9,516 nt of DNA from an uncultured Chromatiaceae bacterium (GTDB taxonomy: Bacteria; Pseudomonadota; Gammaproteobacteria; Enterobacterales; Alteromonadaceae): contig CAMLRA010000157.1 of the NCBI GenBank assembly GCA_946482325.1, positions 1 to 9,516 on the forward strand, written 5' to 3'. Positions within the stretch are counted from its first letter, which is position 1. Every line of letters begins with the position of its first letter. The notes under the pieces are model-generated. The model searched no databases and had not been told where the DNA came from. It saw only the letters and a program-made list of their open reading frames with translations. The position numbers and the translations under genes are program-made. This document shows, piece by piece, positions 1 to 6,543 of this stretch.

Positions 1-213
1 TGGTCACACAAGTATCAGCATTTGTATGCAGATTATGCCTGTCCCGACTGGTTGGTCGGGGTGGATGCGAATGATGACACTCTTGAAAAGTTGATCGCAC
101 AGTGTAGTTCAGACGAGTTAAAAAATTCCCTGCGGCAACATTCAGCCAAGCTTCAGCAACTTACCACCAACATGTGGCTTGAAGTGGCTGACAAAACGTC
201 GGTTCGCGCGTAG
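1..213 (+). CDS. C-terminal fragment of an unidentified protein, probably from a polysaccharide cluster
   Basis: The reading frame is open from the first base of the window to a TAG at 211-213, giving about 70 residues of a protein whose start lies upstream. The visible tail begins WSHKYQHLYADY and later has an acidic, leucine-rich helical stretch (DDTLEKLIAQ), ending KTSVRA. The aromatic WSHKY segment followed by a helical C-terminus resembles what I recall from the last part of polysaccharide pyruvyl transferase-like proteins, but no catalytic motif is in view, so this identification is weak. Its position, 96 bases upstream of a UDP-GlcNAc 4,6-dehydratase gene on the same strand, fits membership of an O-antigen or capsule cluster. 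That it is a real coding end is fairly sure; the family is not. Confidence 0.5.
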   Translation, partial: WSHKYQHLYADYACPDWLVGVDANDDTLEKLIAQCSSDELKNSLRQHSAKLQQLTTNMWLEVADKTSVRA

Positions 214-297
214 AATTAGCCTTCAGCCTTTTCTTCGGATTTTGAATTAGAAGCCGTATTTCGAGACAAGGGAGAAATGTATGCTGCCGGGTAAAAT

Positions 298-302
298 GGA
301 GG
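298..302 (+). promoter_or_regulatory. Ribosome binding site of the dehydratase gene
   Basis: GGAGG lies seven bases before the ATG at 310. It fixes this ATG as the start of the long dehydratase frame. The ATG overlaps the TGA that closes a nine-codon frame beginning at 281. Confidence 0.7.
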
Positions 303-309
303 TTCACTG

Positions 310-2268
310 ATGTTGGAGCTGCTTCTAGCGCTGCCAAGATATGCAAAACGTTTTATCAGTGTCATTGCCGACGTTGTTTTTTTATTCATATCTATTTTTT
401 TCGCGACTTTCATTACTCAAAATGACGTCGATTCAATCCTGACAAAACTGTCAGTGATGTTCTTGTTATCCCTGCCTATTTCTATCATGGTGTTTGTAAA
501 GCTTGGCCTTTACCGTGCGGTTATCCGGTATATGGGACAACACGCATTAGGTGCAGTGCTGGCCGGCGTCATCAGTAATGCACTGGTTTTGCTATTGCTG
601 TTCGAACTGTTCCAAATAGAAAACATGGGGCGTTTATTAGCTGTTTACGTGCTGATTAGTTTGTTATTAACGGGCGGTAGTCGTCTGCTGGTGCGTAATT
701 TGATTTTACAACGAAACGTTGTTCATAAAGAACGCGTGCTGATTTATGGCGCAGGTTCTTCGGGGCGCCAATTGGCGCAAGCCTTGTTGAATGGAGAACA
801 ATTTCATCCGGTTGCTTTTGTCGATGATGATATTACCCTGCAACGATCAACGATTCTGGGTATCCACGTGGGTAGCCCCAGTCAAATCGCTGCTATTATC
901 CGAGCGAAAAACGTCAGCCGCATTCTATTAGCATTGCCATCTGCCAGTCGGGCTAGACGCCGTGAAGTGCTAGAAAGTCTTGGCAATATGCCCATTCCAG
1001 TGCAAACGGTTCCCGGTATGAGTGACATCGTTGATGGCTCTATGCGCATCGATGAACTGCAGGATGTCAAAATCGAAGATTTATTAGGTCGTGACCCGGT
1101 CGCACCAAAACTGAAGCTGATGCACGCGAATATCAAAGATAAAGTGGTGATGGTGACTGGGGCCGGTGGTTCTATCGGTTCTGAGTTATGCCGGCAAATC
1201 GTACAATATGAGCCTAAAGCGCTGGTGTTGTTTGAGTTGTCCGAATTTGGTCTTTACAGCATTGAACAGGAATTGCGCGTGCTGATTAAGGACGAACAAC
1301 TTGAAGTTGCACTGCAACCAATTTTAGGCAATGTGCAGAAACAAAGCCGCGTTCAGGCCGTGATGGAAAAATTTGGGGTGCAAACCGTCTATCATGCCGC
1401 TGCATACAAACATGTGCCTCTAGTCGAATACAATGTGGTTGAAGGTGTTGTGAACAATGTCTTCGGAACCTGGCGTGCGGCTGAAGCGGCTGTGGCCGCT
1501 GGTGTGGAAACCTTTGTGCTGATTTCTACGGACAAAGCCGTGCGGCCAACCAATATCATGGGTGCGTCTAAACGACTGGCTGAATTAGTACTACAGGGTA
1601 TCGCCATTCGACAGAACCGTACGCGTTTTTGCATGGTGCGGTTTGGTAACGTATTAGGGTCTTCCGGGTCTGTGGTGCCGTTATTCCGGGAGCAAATCCG
1701 CAATGGCGGGCCTATTACTGTTACCCATCCGGAAATTATCCGTTATTTTATGACCATTCCAGAAGCGGCGCAGTTGGTGATCCAAGCCGGTGCCATGGGC
1801 AAGGGCGGCGATGTGTTTGTGCTGGATATGGGCGAGCCGGTGCGCATCGCTGATTTGGCGCGGCGCATGGTGCATCTGATGGGGTTGGAAATCAAAGACA
1901 GCCAACATCCTGATGGGGACATTGAAATTTGTTTCTCGGGTCTGCGTCCTGGCGAAAAGCTGTATGAAGAATTGCTGATTGGCGAAAATGTCCGTCAAAC
2001 CGCTCACCCGCGTATTATGGCGGCGAATGAAGTATCGTTGAACTGGAAAGACATGGCTGAACTATTACGGCAGCTGGAACATCATTGTGACCATTTTGCT
2101 GTTGAACGTATAGTGCAGCTGATCACCGAAGCACCAACCGGCTTTAGTCACAGCAGTGCGGTCTGTGATTTGGTGGATTTACAGCAAACTCATGCACCGC
2201 TTGAAAAAATCGCACAGAAAGTACCTGATATCAACGAGTTACCTGTGGCGATCGCCCGTATTAGCTAA
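310..2268 (+). CDS. Membrane-anchored UDP-GlcNAc 4,6-dehydratase, WbpM/PglF/CapD type
   Basis: Polysaccharide biosynthesis enzyme of the extended short-chain dehydrogenase family. Relatives convert UDP-GlcNAc to the 4-keto-6-deoxy sugar, the first step towards QuiNAc, FucNAc or bacillosamine-type sugars of O-antigen, capsule or glycoprotein glycans. The 652 residues match the long WbpM/PglF class. Residues 1 to about 125 hold about four hydrophobic membrane segments. A first nucleotide-binding fold follows (GAGSSG, 147-152), then the catalytic Rossmann domain (TGAGGSIG, 283-290). The T407-D408-K409 motif is present, and methionine 417 stands where the YxxxK tyrosine of ordinary SDR enzymes would be (M417-x3-K421), as in WbpM and PglF. 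GLRPGEKLYEE (544-554) is the family's late motif. The start is supported by GGAGG at 298-302. The gene follows a probable cluster gene and is followed by a convergent housekeeping operon, so it may close the cluster. The exact sugar product cannot be read from sequence. Confidence 0.93.
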   Translation: MLELLLALPRYAKRFISVIADVVFLFISIFFATFITQNDVDSILTKLSVMFLLSLPISIMVFVKLGLYRAVIRYMGQHALGAVLAGVISNALVLLLLFELFQIENMGRLLAVYVLISLLLTGGSRLLVRNLILQRNVVHKERVLIYGAGSSGRQLAQALLNGEQFHPVAFVDDDITLQRSTILGIHVGSPSQIAAIIRAKNVSRILLALPSASRARRREVLESLGNMPIPVQTVPGMSDIVDGSMRIDELQDVKIEDLLGRDPVAPKLKLMHANIKDKVVMVTGAGGSIGSELCRQIVQYEPKALVLFELSEFGLYSIEQELRVLIKDEQLEVALQPILGNVQKQSRVQAVMEKFGVQTVYHAAAYKHVPLVEYNVVEGVVNNVFGTWRAAEAAVAAGVETFVLISTDKAVRPTNIMGASKRLAELVLQGIAIRQNRTRFCMVRFGNVLGSSGSVVPLFREQIRNGGPITVTHPEIIRYFMTIPEAAQLVIQAGAMGKGGDVFVLDMGEPVRIADLARRMVHLMGLEIKDSQHPDGDIEICFSGLRPGEKLYEELLIGENVRQTAHPRIMAANEVSLNWKDMAELLRQLEHHCDHFAVERIVQLITEAPTGFSHSSAVCDLVDLQQTHAPLEKIAQKVPDINELPVAIARIS

Positions 2269-2274
2269 GTGAAA

Positions 2275-2310
2275 GCCAGCCAGCGGGGTATAGGGGCTGG
2301 TGATGATTTT
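2275..2310 (+). terminator. Weak candidate terminator between convergent genes
   Basis: CCAGCC at 2276-2281 can pair with GGCTGG at 2295-2300 across a 13-base loop, with one outer G-T pair, and four T residues follow at 2307-2310. It lies seven bases after the dehydratase stop codon, where a terminator would be expected. The loop is large and the T-tract short, so it is only suggestive. I see no better candidate in the 51 bases between the two convergent genes. Confidence 0.25.
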
Positions 2311-2319
2311 GTCTTGGCG

Positions 2320-3426
2320 CTAGGCGCGCTGCCGCATCACAACAGATGTTGGTGGCGCGAATGCTGGTTGTGATGGCGAAGAAAATATTGTCTGTTGCCA
2401 TAGTGCCGTCAAAGAATTCTGCTGATACCAGTCCCCCTGAACCAGCCAAATGGCAATCGCTGCCGCCACCTCTGGATACCGGACCTGCACCTGTGGCCGA
2501 AAGTCACTGAGGAAATCTGCAATGGCCTGACTGCTTAATGCCGTCTGCGCAGACGCCAGTTGAAGCTGCTGCAGGGCCAGCGCATTGCTAATTTGTTCTG
2601 GCTGTCCCGCCAACGGCTTCACCAAGATACTTTTTTGCAACTGCAACGCTTCGCTAATCAGTTCAAAACCGGCATTGCTGATGACTGCTTTGGCCTGGAT
2701 CAAATCCTGTTTAAACCCCTGAACTGACGCAGGACAACACTCGACGTGTGCTAAATCATGGCTTGGCTGGCCGACACCGTACAATCTGAACCGGTATTGG
2801 GTTAAAGGTGCCAGCCATTGCAATACATCTGCGGCAGCTTCAAACGGCAGATAAACCAGTACTGGCTGGTCGCTGCAGTCCGACACGCCAGCGCGCGCAA
2901 CGTGGAGAATAGGTGGCAGCACCAGGCGGCCACGTTGCTGAGGGTGATCAAAATGATGCCAATGCAGGCCCAGATTAAGCCGGGCTGGGGCAAAATTGCA
3001 TAGGATCTGTCGTTGTAACAGGTCCATCCCTGCAAGTGGTGTGGGGTGAGTCAACGCATATTGATGGCCCAGTGCAATCAAAGGCGTACCCTGGCGCCTT
3101 GCAGCCCAGGCGGTGATAGGTTCAAAATCAGTGAGCACCAGGTCATAACGGCGGGTTTCTAATTGCCGGATGTCATGCCAAAGCTGACGGACATCCGCTT
3201 GCCACAGCGTTTGCCAATGGTCCACTTTACCCGCTTTACTGACAAAGCTCAGGCCTTTGCGCCATTGAAAATTACCAAACTGCTGCATATCAAAAAGTTG
3301 GGCCGCAGGCCTGCCACTAAATAAAAAATCAATATGGATGTCGTGAGCGGCGAGCGCCTGTTGCAACGCCCGGGCCCGGCTGATGTGACCGTTACCTGTC
3401 GCCTGCACGCCATATAACAGTCGCAT
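2320..3426 (-). CDS. MJ1255/VC2487-type GT-B glycosyltransferase
   Basis: Probable glycosyltransferase of the MurG/GT28-like GT-B fold, 368 residues. The N-terminus carries the glycine-rich signature GNGHISR (residues 11-17) directly after the first beta strand. The C-terminal domain has SNAGFELISEAL (250-261) followed by a PLAGQPEQ segment (271-278), the usual nucleotide-sugar-binding region of MurG-like enzymes. DFEP at 100-103 is another conserved-looking acidic site. The overall pattern is that of the uncharacterised MJ1255/VC2487 family; donor and acceptor are unknown. No signal peptide is visible, so a cytoplasmic enzyme is likely. AAGGAG (3433-3438, minus strand) lies six bases before the ATG and supports the start. 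The gene begins 15 bases after thymidine kinase on the same strand, so both are probably one transcript. The tail after about residue 340 is low in recognisable motifs. Confidence 0.82.
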   Translation of the reverse strand: MRLLYGVQATGNGHISRARALQQALAAHDIHIDFLFSGRPAAQLFDMQQFGNFQWRKGLSFVSKAGKVDHWQTLWQADVRQLWHDIRQLETRRYDLVLTDFEPITAWAARRQGTPLIALGHQYALTHPTPLAGMDLLQRQILCNFAPARLNLGLHWHHFDHPQQRGRLVLPPILHVARAGVSDCSDQPVLVYLPFEAAADVLQWLAPLTQYRFRLYGVGQPSHDLAHVECCPASVQGFKQDLIQAKAVISNAGFELISEALQLQKSILVKPLAGQPEQISNALALQQLQLASAQTALSSQAIADFLSDFRPQVQVRYPEVAAAIAIWLVQGDWYQQNSLTALWQQTIFSSPSQPAFAPPTSVVMRQRA

Positions 3427-3441
3427 CGGGTACTCCTTGAT

Positions 3442-4020
3442 TTACCAGACCAGCTCCTTAAAATGCAGCCGGCACATTGAGACATATCGGTCATTGCCAC
3501 CGATCTCGACCTGAGAACCTGCGCGGGCCGCTTTGCCATCCGCGTCCAACCGGACGACAAAATTGGCTTTGCGACCACAATGACAGATGGTTTTTAATTC
3601 AATCAGTTTGTCAGCCCAGGCCAGCAGTGCCTGACTGCCGGCAAAAGTTTCTCCGATAAAGTCGGTGCGAAGACCAAAGGCCAGCACCGGAATGCGCAGC
3701 GTATCGACGACATCGGTCAGCTGCCGGACCTGGTTTTTCGTCAGGAACTGCGCTTCATCAATCAGTACACAATCCAGCCGGCCCAGCGATTCACGCAATG
3801 TTTTGCAGCGCGCAACAAAATCCAGTTCTTCGTCAAATAACAACGCGTCCATCGACAAACCAATGCGAGAACTGACTTTACCGATGCCAAAACGGTCATC
3901 AAAGGCCGCAGTGAAAATCGCTACCTGCATGCCACGTTCCTGATAGTTGTAAGCGCTTTGCAATAAAGCCGTCGACTTGCCGGCATTCATCGCCGAATAA
4001 TAAAAATACAACTGCGCCAT
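3442..4020 (-). CDS. tdk: Thymidine kinase
   Basis: Cytoplasmic type II (TK1-like) thymidine kinase, which phosphorylates thymidine to dTMP with ATP in the pyrimidine salvage pathway. The P-loop is SAMNAGKST (9-17), and DEAQFL starts at residue 88, with E89 in the position of the family's catalytic base. The zinc-binding lasso domain is shown by C146 and C148 in CHCGRKA and by C183 and H186 in CRLHF, the same arrangement as in Escherichia coli Tdk. At 192 residues it is slightly shorter than the E. coli protein (about 205) and ends soon after the last zinc ligand. A purine-rich GGAG (4029-4032, minus strand) lies about eight bases before the ATG. It is the first gene of a two-gene unit with the glycosyltransferase downstream, and a good promoter lies at 4050-4079. 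Confidence 0.97.
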   Translation of the reverse strand: MAQLYFYYSAMNAGKSTALLQSAYNYQERGMQVAIFTAAFDDRFGIGKVSSRIGLSMDALLFDEELDFVARCKTLRESLGRLDCVLIDEAQFLTKNQVRQLTDVVDTLRIPVLAFGLRTDFIGETFAGSQALLAWADKLIELKTICHCGRKANFVVRLDADGKAARAGSQVEIGGNDRYVSMCRLHFKELVW

Positions 4021-4049
4021 CGGGCGGACTCCGCGTCAGAAAAAAACGC

Positions 4050-4079
4050 AGTATACCCAAAGCTGTTGCCTGAACCCAA
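4050..4079 (-). promoter_or_regulatory. Predicted sigma70 promoter of tdk
   Basis: Read on the minus strand, TTGGGT (4079-4074) and TATACT (4055-4050) are separated by 18 bases. TATACT matches the -10 consensus at five of six positions; the -35 is weaker. Transcription would start near 4043, leaving a leader of about 22 bases before the tdk ATG. No operator-like repeat is evident. Confidence 0.5.
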
Positions 4080-4211
4080 GATGTGCTTGTCGCGTTGCAG
4101 GCAGATGGCAGTGGCATGACATTTTGTCGCACGCCGGCCTTTGCAGGCTGGTTTCATCGCTGTATTTGCTTTAGTCTGGCGGCAAAGCTCTTTGAATACA
4201 GGAATAAACTC

Positions 4212-4625
4212 ATGGATAAGTATCTGGTCCTTATTATGTTTTTACAGGTCGCGCTAACCAGCGGCATCATGATTTTGATGGGCAGACGTCGCTTTGCTGC
4301 CGCGCGTAACCGCGAGTTTCACCTCAATGCCTTTCGCACTATGGATTTGGCCGGCGCTAATGAAAAAGTGATCACGGCCAGTCGTAATTTCGATAATTTA
4401 CTGCAAATGCCGGTGCTGTTTTTCGCCGGCGTACTGGCTGTATTGCAGCAACAACAAGCGGATGTCGTATTTGTGCTGTTAGCGGGAGTGTATGTCGCGC
4501 TGCGGCTGCTGCATAGCCTGGTACATGTGACCAGTAATCAGGTGCGGGTGCGGTTTAATCTGTTTTTATTAAGTTGTGTGGTGCTGTGGGCTTTCTGGCT
4601 GCGCCTGATCGTCGTGATGTGGTAA
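4212..4625 (+). CDS. MAPEG-family membrane protein
   Basis: Small integral membrane protein of the MAPEG superfamily, whose eukaryotic members include microsomal glutathione transferase and leukotriene C4 synthase. The bacterial substrates are mostly unknown. From the ATG at 4212 it is 137 residues. Hydrophobic segments lie at about 4-23, 65-80, 84-103 and 114-135, matching the four-helix MAPEG fold. The diagnostic stretch is ASRNFDNLLQMPVLFF (56-71), followed by RLLHSLVH (98-105). The same frame is open upstream to 4083, but that extension reads as a charged, cysteine-containing segment unlike the family. AGGA at 4200-4203, about eight bases before 4212, supports the shorter start. The gene ends 16 bases before the yqaA-like gene and probably leads a three-gene operon with it and the cyclophilin. 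Confidence 0.88.
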   Translation: MDKYLVLIMFLQVALTSGIMILMGRRRFAAARNREFHLNAFRTMDLAGANEKVITASRNFDNLLQMPVLFFAGVLAVLQQQQADVVFVLLAGVYVALRLLHSLVHVTSNQVRVRFNLFLLSCVVLWAFWLRLIVVMW

Positions 4626-4641
4626 CAGGACGGTAAAATTG

Positions 4642-5088
4642 ATGTGGAATTTATCCGGCTATGCGTTGTTGGCAGTCAGTGCTTTTACTTCAGCCAGTTT
4701 ATTGCCTGGCAGCTCGGAAATTGTGTTGGCGGCTTTGTGGTATCAGGGTTATGACCTTTGGTTATTATGGCTGGTGGCTACTTTATCCAATGGTGTGGGC
4801 TCGGTTTTAAACTGGTGGTTAGGTTCCCAGGTCACCCGGTTTCAGCATAAACGTTGGTTTCCGGCCAGCCCGGAACAACTGCAGCGGGCGCAGCAGTGGA
4901 GCTACAAATTTGGTCCATATGCGATTTTATTCAGCTGGCTGCCGGTGGTAGGGGACCCGCTGACTGTGGTCGCCGGCATCTTACGGTATCCACTCTGGCA
5001 ATTTATTCCGTTGGTTTTAATTGCCAAAGGCGCCCGGTATGGCGTGTTACTACTTGCTGCGGACACTTTATTAAAAGGACTGGTTTGA
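4642..5088 (+). CDS. yqaA: YqaA family membrane protein
   Basis: Integral membrane protein of the SNARE-associated/DedA-like (VTT) superfamily, closely resembling E. coli YqaA (142 residues; 148 here). Relatives in this superfamily are linked to lipid scrambling or flipping and envelope homeostasis, but the role of YqaA itself is not established. Conserved stretches are SASLLPGSSEIVLAAL (17-32), the helix around LSNGVGSVLNWW (48-59), FSWLPVVGDPLTVVAG (97-112) and KGARY (129-133). SEIVL and the GDPLT re-entrant-type loop are typical of the superfamily. The in-frame TTG at 4639 is an alternative start: AGGA at 4627-4630 is 8 bases from the TTG and 11 from the ATG. I prefer the ATG. The stop overlaps the cyclophilin start by one base (TGATG), implying translational coupling. 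Confidence 0.9.
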   Translation: MWNLSGYALLAVSAFTSASLLPGSSEIVLAALWYQGYDLWLLWLVATLSNGVGSVLNWWLGSQVTRFQHKRWFPASPEQLQRAQQWSYKFGPYAILFSWLPVVGDPLTVVAGILRYPLWQFIPLVLIAKGARYGVLLLAADTLLKGLV

Positions 5089-5981
5089 TGCAGACAAAAT
5101 GCAATACATGGCCGCTAGCTTTGATGTTGCTGGCGTTATTGCCTGAATGGGCTTTAGCTTCGGCAGCACCACAGCAAAGTTGGGAGGATATTCCGCAGCA
5201 GCAGCTGGTATATTTGCAGCTCAGCGATGGTGACAAAACAGTCGGGCAAGTGGTGCTGCAGCTTGCTGACCCATTCACGCCAAAAACCAGCGCACGGTTT
5301 CGCCAGCTGGTACAGGACCGTTTCTATGACGGCTTGCCGTTTTACCGGGTTATAGATCAGTTTGTACTGCAGGCAGGTTTGCCGGAAGACGAAACACATC
5401 CGGCTAAACTGACGAAATCCTATCCGCCGTTACCGGCTGAATTCAGCTGGCCAATCCATAATGCAGATCGATACAGCCTGATCCAAAAAGGCGATTTACT
5501 GGCGGACGAAACCGGTTTTAATCAGGGCTTTGCGGTAGGGCGGGCTAAAGGGCGGGAGTGGCTGATTCATTGTCCGAATCTGGTGAATATGGCGCGGGAC
5601 GCAAATCCGGCCAGTGCCACCACCGACTTCGCCATTATGCAGGGGCAAGCGCCACGTCATCTGGACCAGAATATGAACGTCTTTGGCCGGGTGATTTGGG
5701 GCACCGAAGTGCTGAATTTGCTACCGCGCGGCGATAAAGCGACTGGCGGCATTCTAGGGGAGAAAGCGCGCCGGGGAGTCATTGTCAGTGCTCGTATAGG
5801 CGCTGAGCTGCCCAAAGCAGCACAATTGCCGTTGCAGCAGCAACTGACCAACAGCGATGATTTTCAGCAAATGCTGCAGCGCCGCCGGGCACGATCGGAT
5901 GAGTTTTATCAGGACAAAGGCAACGGTAAGCTGGATATCTGTTATCTCGGTGCGCCGGTGCGGTTAAAAACAGCGCAGTAA
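5088..5981 (+). CDS. Exported cyclophilin-type peptidyl-prolyl isomerase
   Basis: Predicted periplasmic peptidyl-prolyl cis-trans isomerase, 297 residues. Residues 1-24 form a signal peptide with a hydrophobic core (LALMLLALL) and an ALA cleavage site at 22-24. The cyclophilin core starts with VYLQLSDGD and a VGQVVLQLA strand, then FYDGLPFYRVIDQFVLQAG (79-97), which contains the active-site arginine (R87) and the F/Q pair of the family (F92, Q95). After an insertion of about 85 residues, VNMARDANPASATTDFAIM is the second conserved block, and NVFGRVIWGTEVLNLLPRG the third. The protein is much longer than PpiA (about 190), because of the insertion and a C-terminal tail of about 70 residues. The same frame is open upstream to 4854, but that part overlaps the yqaA coding region; the signal peptide and coupling to the yqaA stop fix the start at 5088. 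The substrate is unknown. Confidence 0.9.
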   Translation: MQTKCNTWPLALMLLALLPEWALASAAPQQSWEDIPQQQLVYLQLSDGDKTVGQVVLQLADPFTPKTSARFRQLVQDRFYDGLPFYRVIDQFVLQAGLPEDETHPAKLTKSYPPLPAEFSWPIHNADRYSLIQKGDLLADETGFNQGFAVGRAKGREWLIHCPNLVNMARDANPASATTDFAIMQGQAPRHLDQNMNVFGRVIWGTEVLNLLPRGDKATGGILGEKARRGVIVSARIGAELPKAAQLPLQQQLTNSDDFQQMLQRRRARSDEFYQDKGNGKLDICYLGAPVRLKTAQ

Positions 5982-5995
5982 CAGCAGCCCGATAA

Positions 5996-6023
5996 CAAAG
6001 CGCTGGCTGACAGCCTTGCTTTG
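5996..6023 (+). other. Hairpin between the cyclophilin and DUF2750 genes
   Basis: CAAAGC (5996-6001) pairs with GCTTTG (6018-6023), and inside it GGCT (6005-6008) pairs with AGCC (6012-6015) around a GAC loop, separated by a small internal bulge. No run of T follows, so it is not a classical intrinsic terminator. It may trim or attenuate readthrough into the next gene, or be chance. Confidence 0.35.
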
Positions 6024-6067
6024 CGTCATCATGTGAAAGCAAAAAATAACAGCAAAGGTAACTCAGT

Positions 6068-6466
6068 ATGGAATACGCATTGTCCGCAGATGATATTCAA
6101 AAAGTCACTAAACTCGATGCCGAACAGCGCTACGAGTATTTTATTAATGCAGTGGCCGATCTGGAACAGATTTGGATCCTGACCGATGACGAAGGTTTTG
6201 TGCTGGTCACGGCCGAAGATGAACGTTGTATTCCGGTGTGGCCACACGCCGAAGTCGCTAATCTGTGGATTGAAGGCGATTGGGCTAATTGTCAGGCGCA
6301 GGCGGTGGATATTGCTACCTGGCTGGATAAATGGACTGCGGGCCTCGATGGCGATGAGTTGATGGTTGCAGTATTCCCACACGCCGACGAGCCCGGTATT
6401 GTGGTGGAGCCGGGCGAACTGGCCGAAACGCTGCTTGAAGCGACGCAGGAAGAAAACGAGCACTGA
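6068..6466 (+). CDS. DUF2750 domain-containing protein
   Basis: Small, very acidic cytoplasmic protein of 132 residues with no signal peptide or membrane segment. The first half, with ADDIQKVTKLDAEQRYEYFI followed by a DLEQIWILTDDEGFVL strand-turn-strand, has the order seen in DUF2750 proteins of gammaproteobacteria. The second half has VWPHAEVANLWIEGDW and a late VAVFPHADEPGIVVEP segment, with two similar PHA(E/D) turns about 50 residues apart. The function of the family is unknown. AAAGG at 6054-6058, nine bases before the ATG, supports the start. It is 86 bases downstream of the cyclophilin and 77 bases upstream of bfd. Bfd has its own promoter, so this gene is either a late member of the upstream operon or monocistronic. 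Confidence 0.85.
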   Translation: MEYALSADDIQKVTKLDAEQRYEYFINAVADLEQIWILTDDEGFVLVTAEDERCIPVWPHAEVANLWIEGDWANCQAQAVDIATWLDKWTAGLDGDELMVAVFPHADEPGIVVEPGELAETLLEATQEENEH

Positions 6467-6484
6467 TCATTTTGTGCGCACGCT

Positions 6485-6503
6485 ATTGATAACAATTCGC
6501 AAT
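6485..6503 (+). promoter_or_regulatory. Fur-box-like operator of bfd
   Basis: A 19-base imperfect palindrome, ATTGATAAC-A-ATTCGCAAT, matches in six of nine positions per arm. It has the AT-rich GATAA/ATT layout and the 9-1-9 geometry of Fur binding sites. It covers the predicted -35 element and most of the spacer of the bfd promoter, so bound Fur would block RNA polymerase. Repression of bfd by iron-loaded Fur is known in other gammaproteobacteria; applying it here is inference. Confidence 0.6.
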
Positions 6504-6514
6504 ACTATTACAAT
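6486..6514 (+). promoter_or_regulatory. Predicted sigma70 promoter of bfd
   Basis: TTGATA (6486-6491) and TACAAT (6509-6514) are each one base from consensus and have the optimal 17-base spacing. Transcription would start near 6521, about 23 bases before the bfd ATG. GGAG at 6535-6538, five bases before the ATG, is the ribosome binding site. Confidence 0.75.
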
Positions 6515-6543
6515 GAACTTCGTCACCTGGTGCCGGAGTTCAT

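Noticed and set aside
2311..2335. GCGC-rich inverted repeat around the end of the glycosyltransferase gene
   Set aside because: Only four-base arms, inside or at the edge of coding sequence and with no T-tract; too weak to call a terminator for the minus strand.
3665..3943. 92-codon open frame on the plus strand inside tdk
   Set aside because: Antisense shadow of a fully conserved thymidine kinase; serine/arginine-rich composition with no recognisable domain.
4141..4168. TTGCAG-16-TATTTG as promoter of the MAPEG operon
   Set aside because: The -10 match is poor and the -35 overlaps a hairpin; not convincing enough to list as a feature.
4083..4211. N-terminal extension of the MAPEG reading frame
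   Set aside because: The frame is open, but the added residues do not resemble the family, and the ATG at 4212 has AGGA at a suitable distance.
4854..5087. Upstream extension of the cyclophilin frame within yqaA
   Set aside because: It overlaps the well-conserved YqaA coding sequence in another frame; a signal peptide begins exactly at the ATG at 5088.
5785..6463. Minus-strand frames opposite the cyclophilin end and the DUF2750 gene
   Set aside because: They mirror the plus-strand coding sequence, lack ribosome sites and show no known motif.
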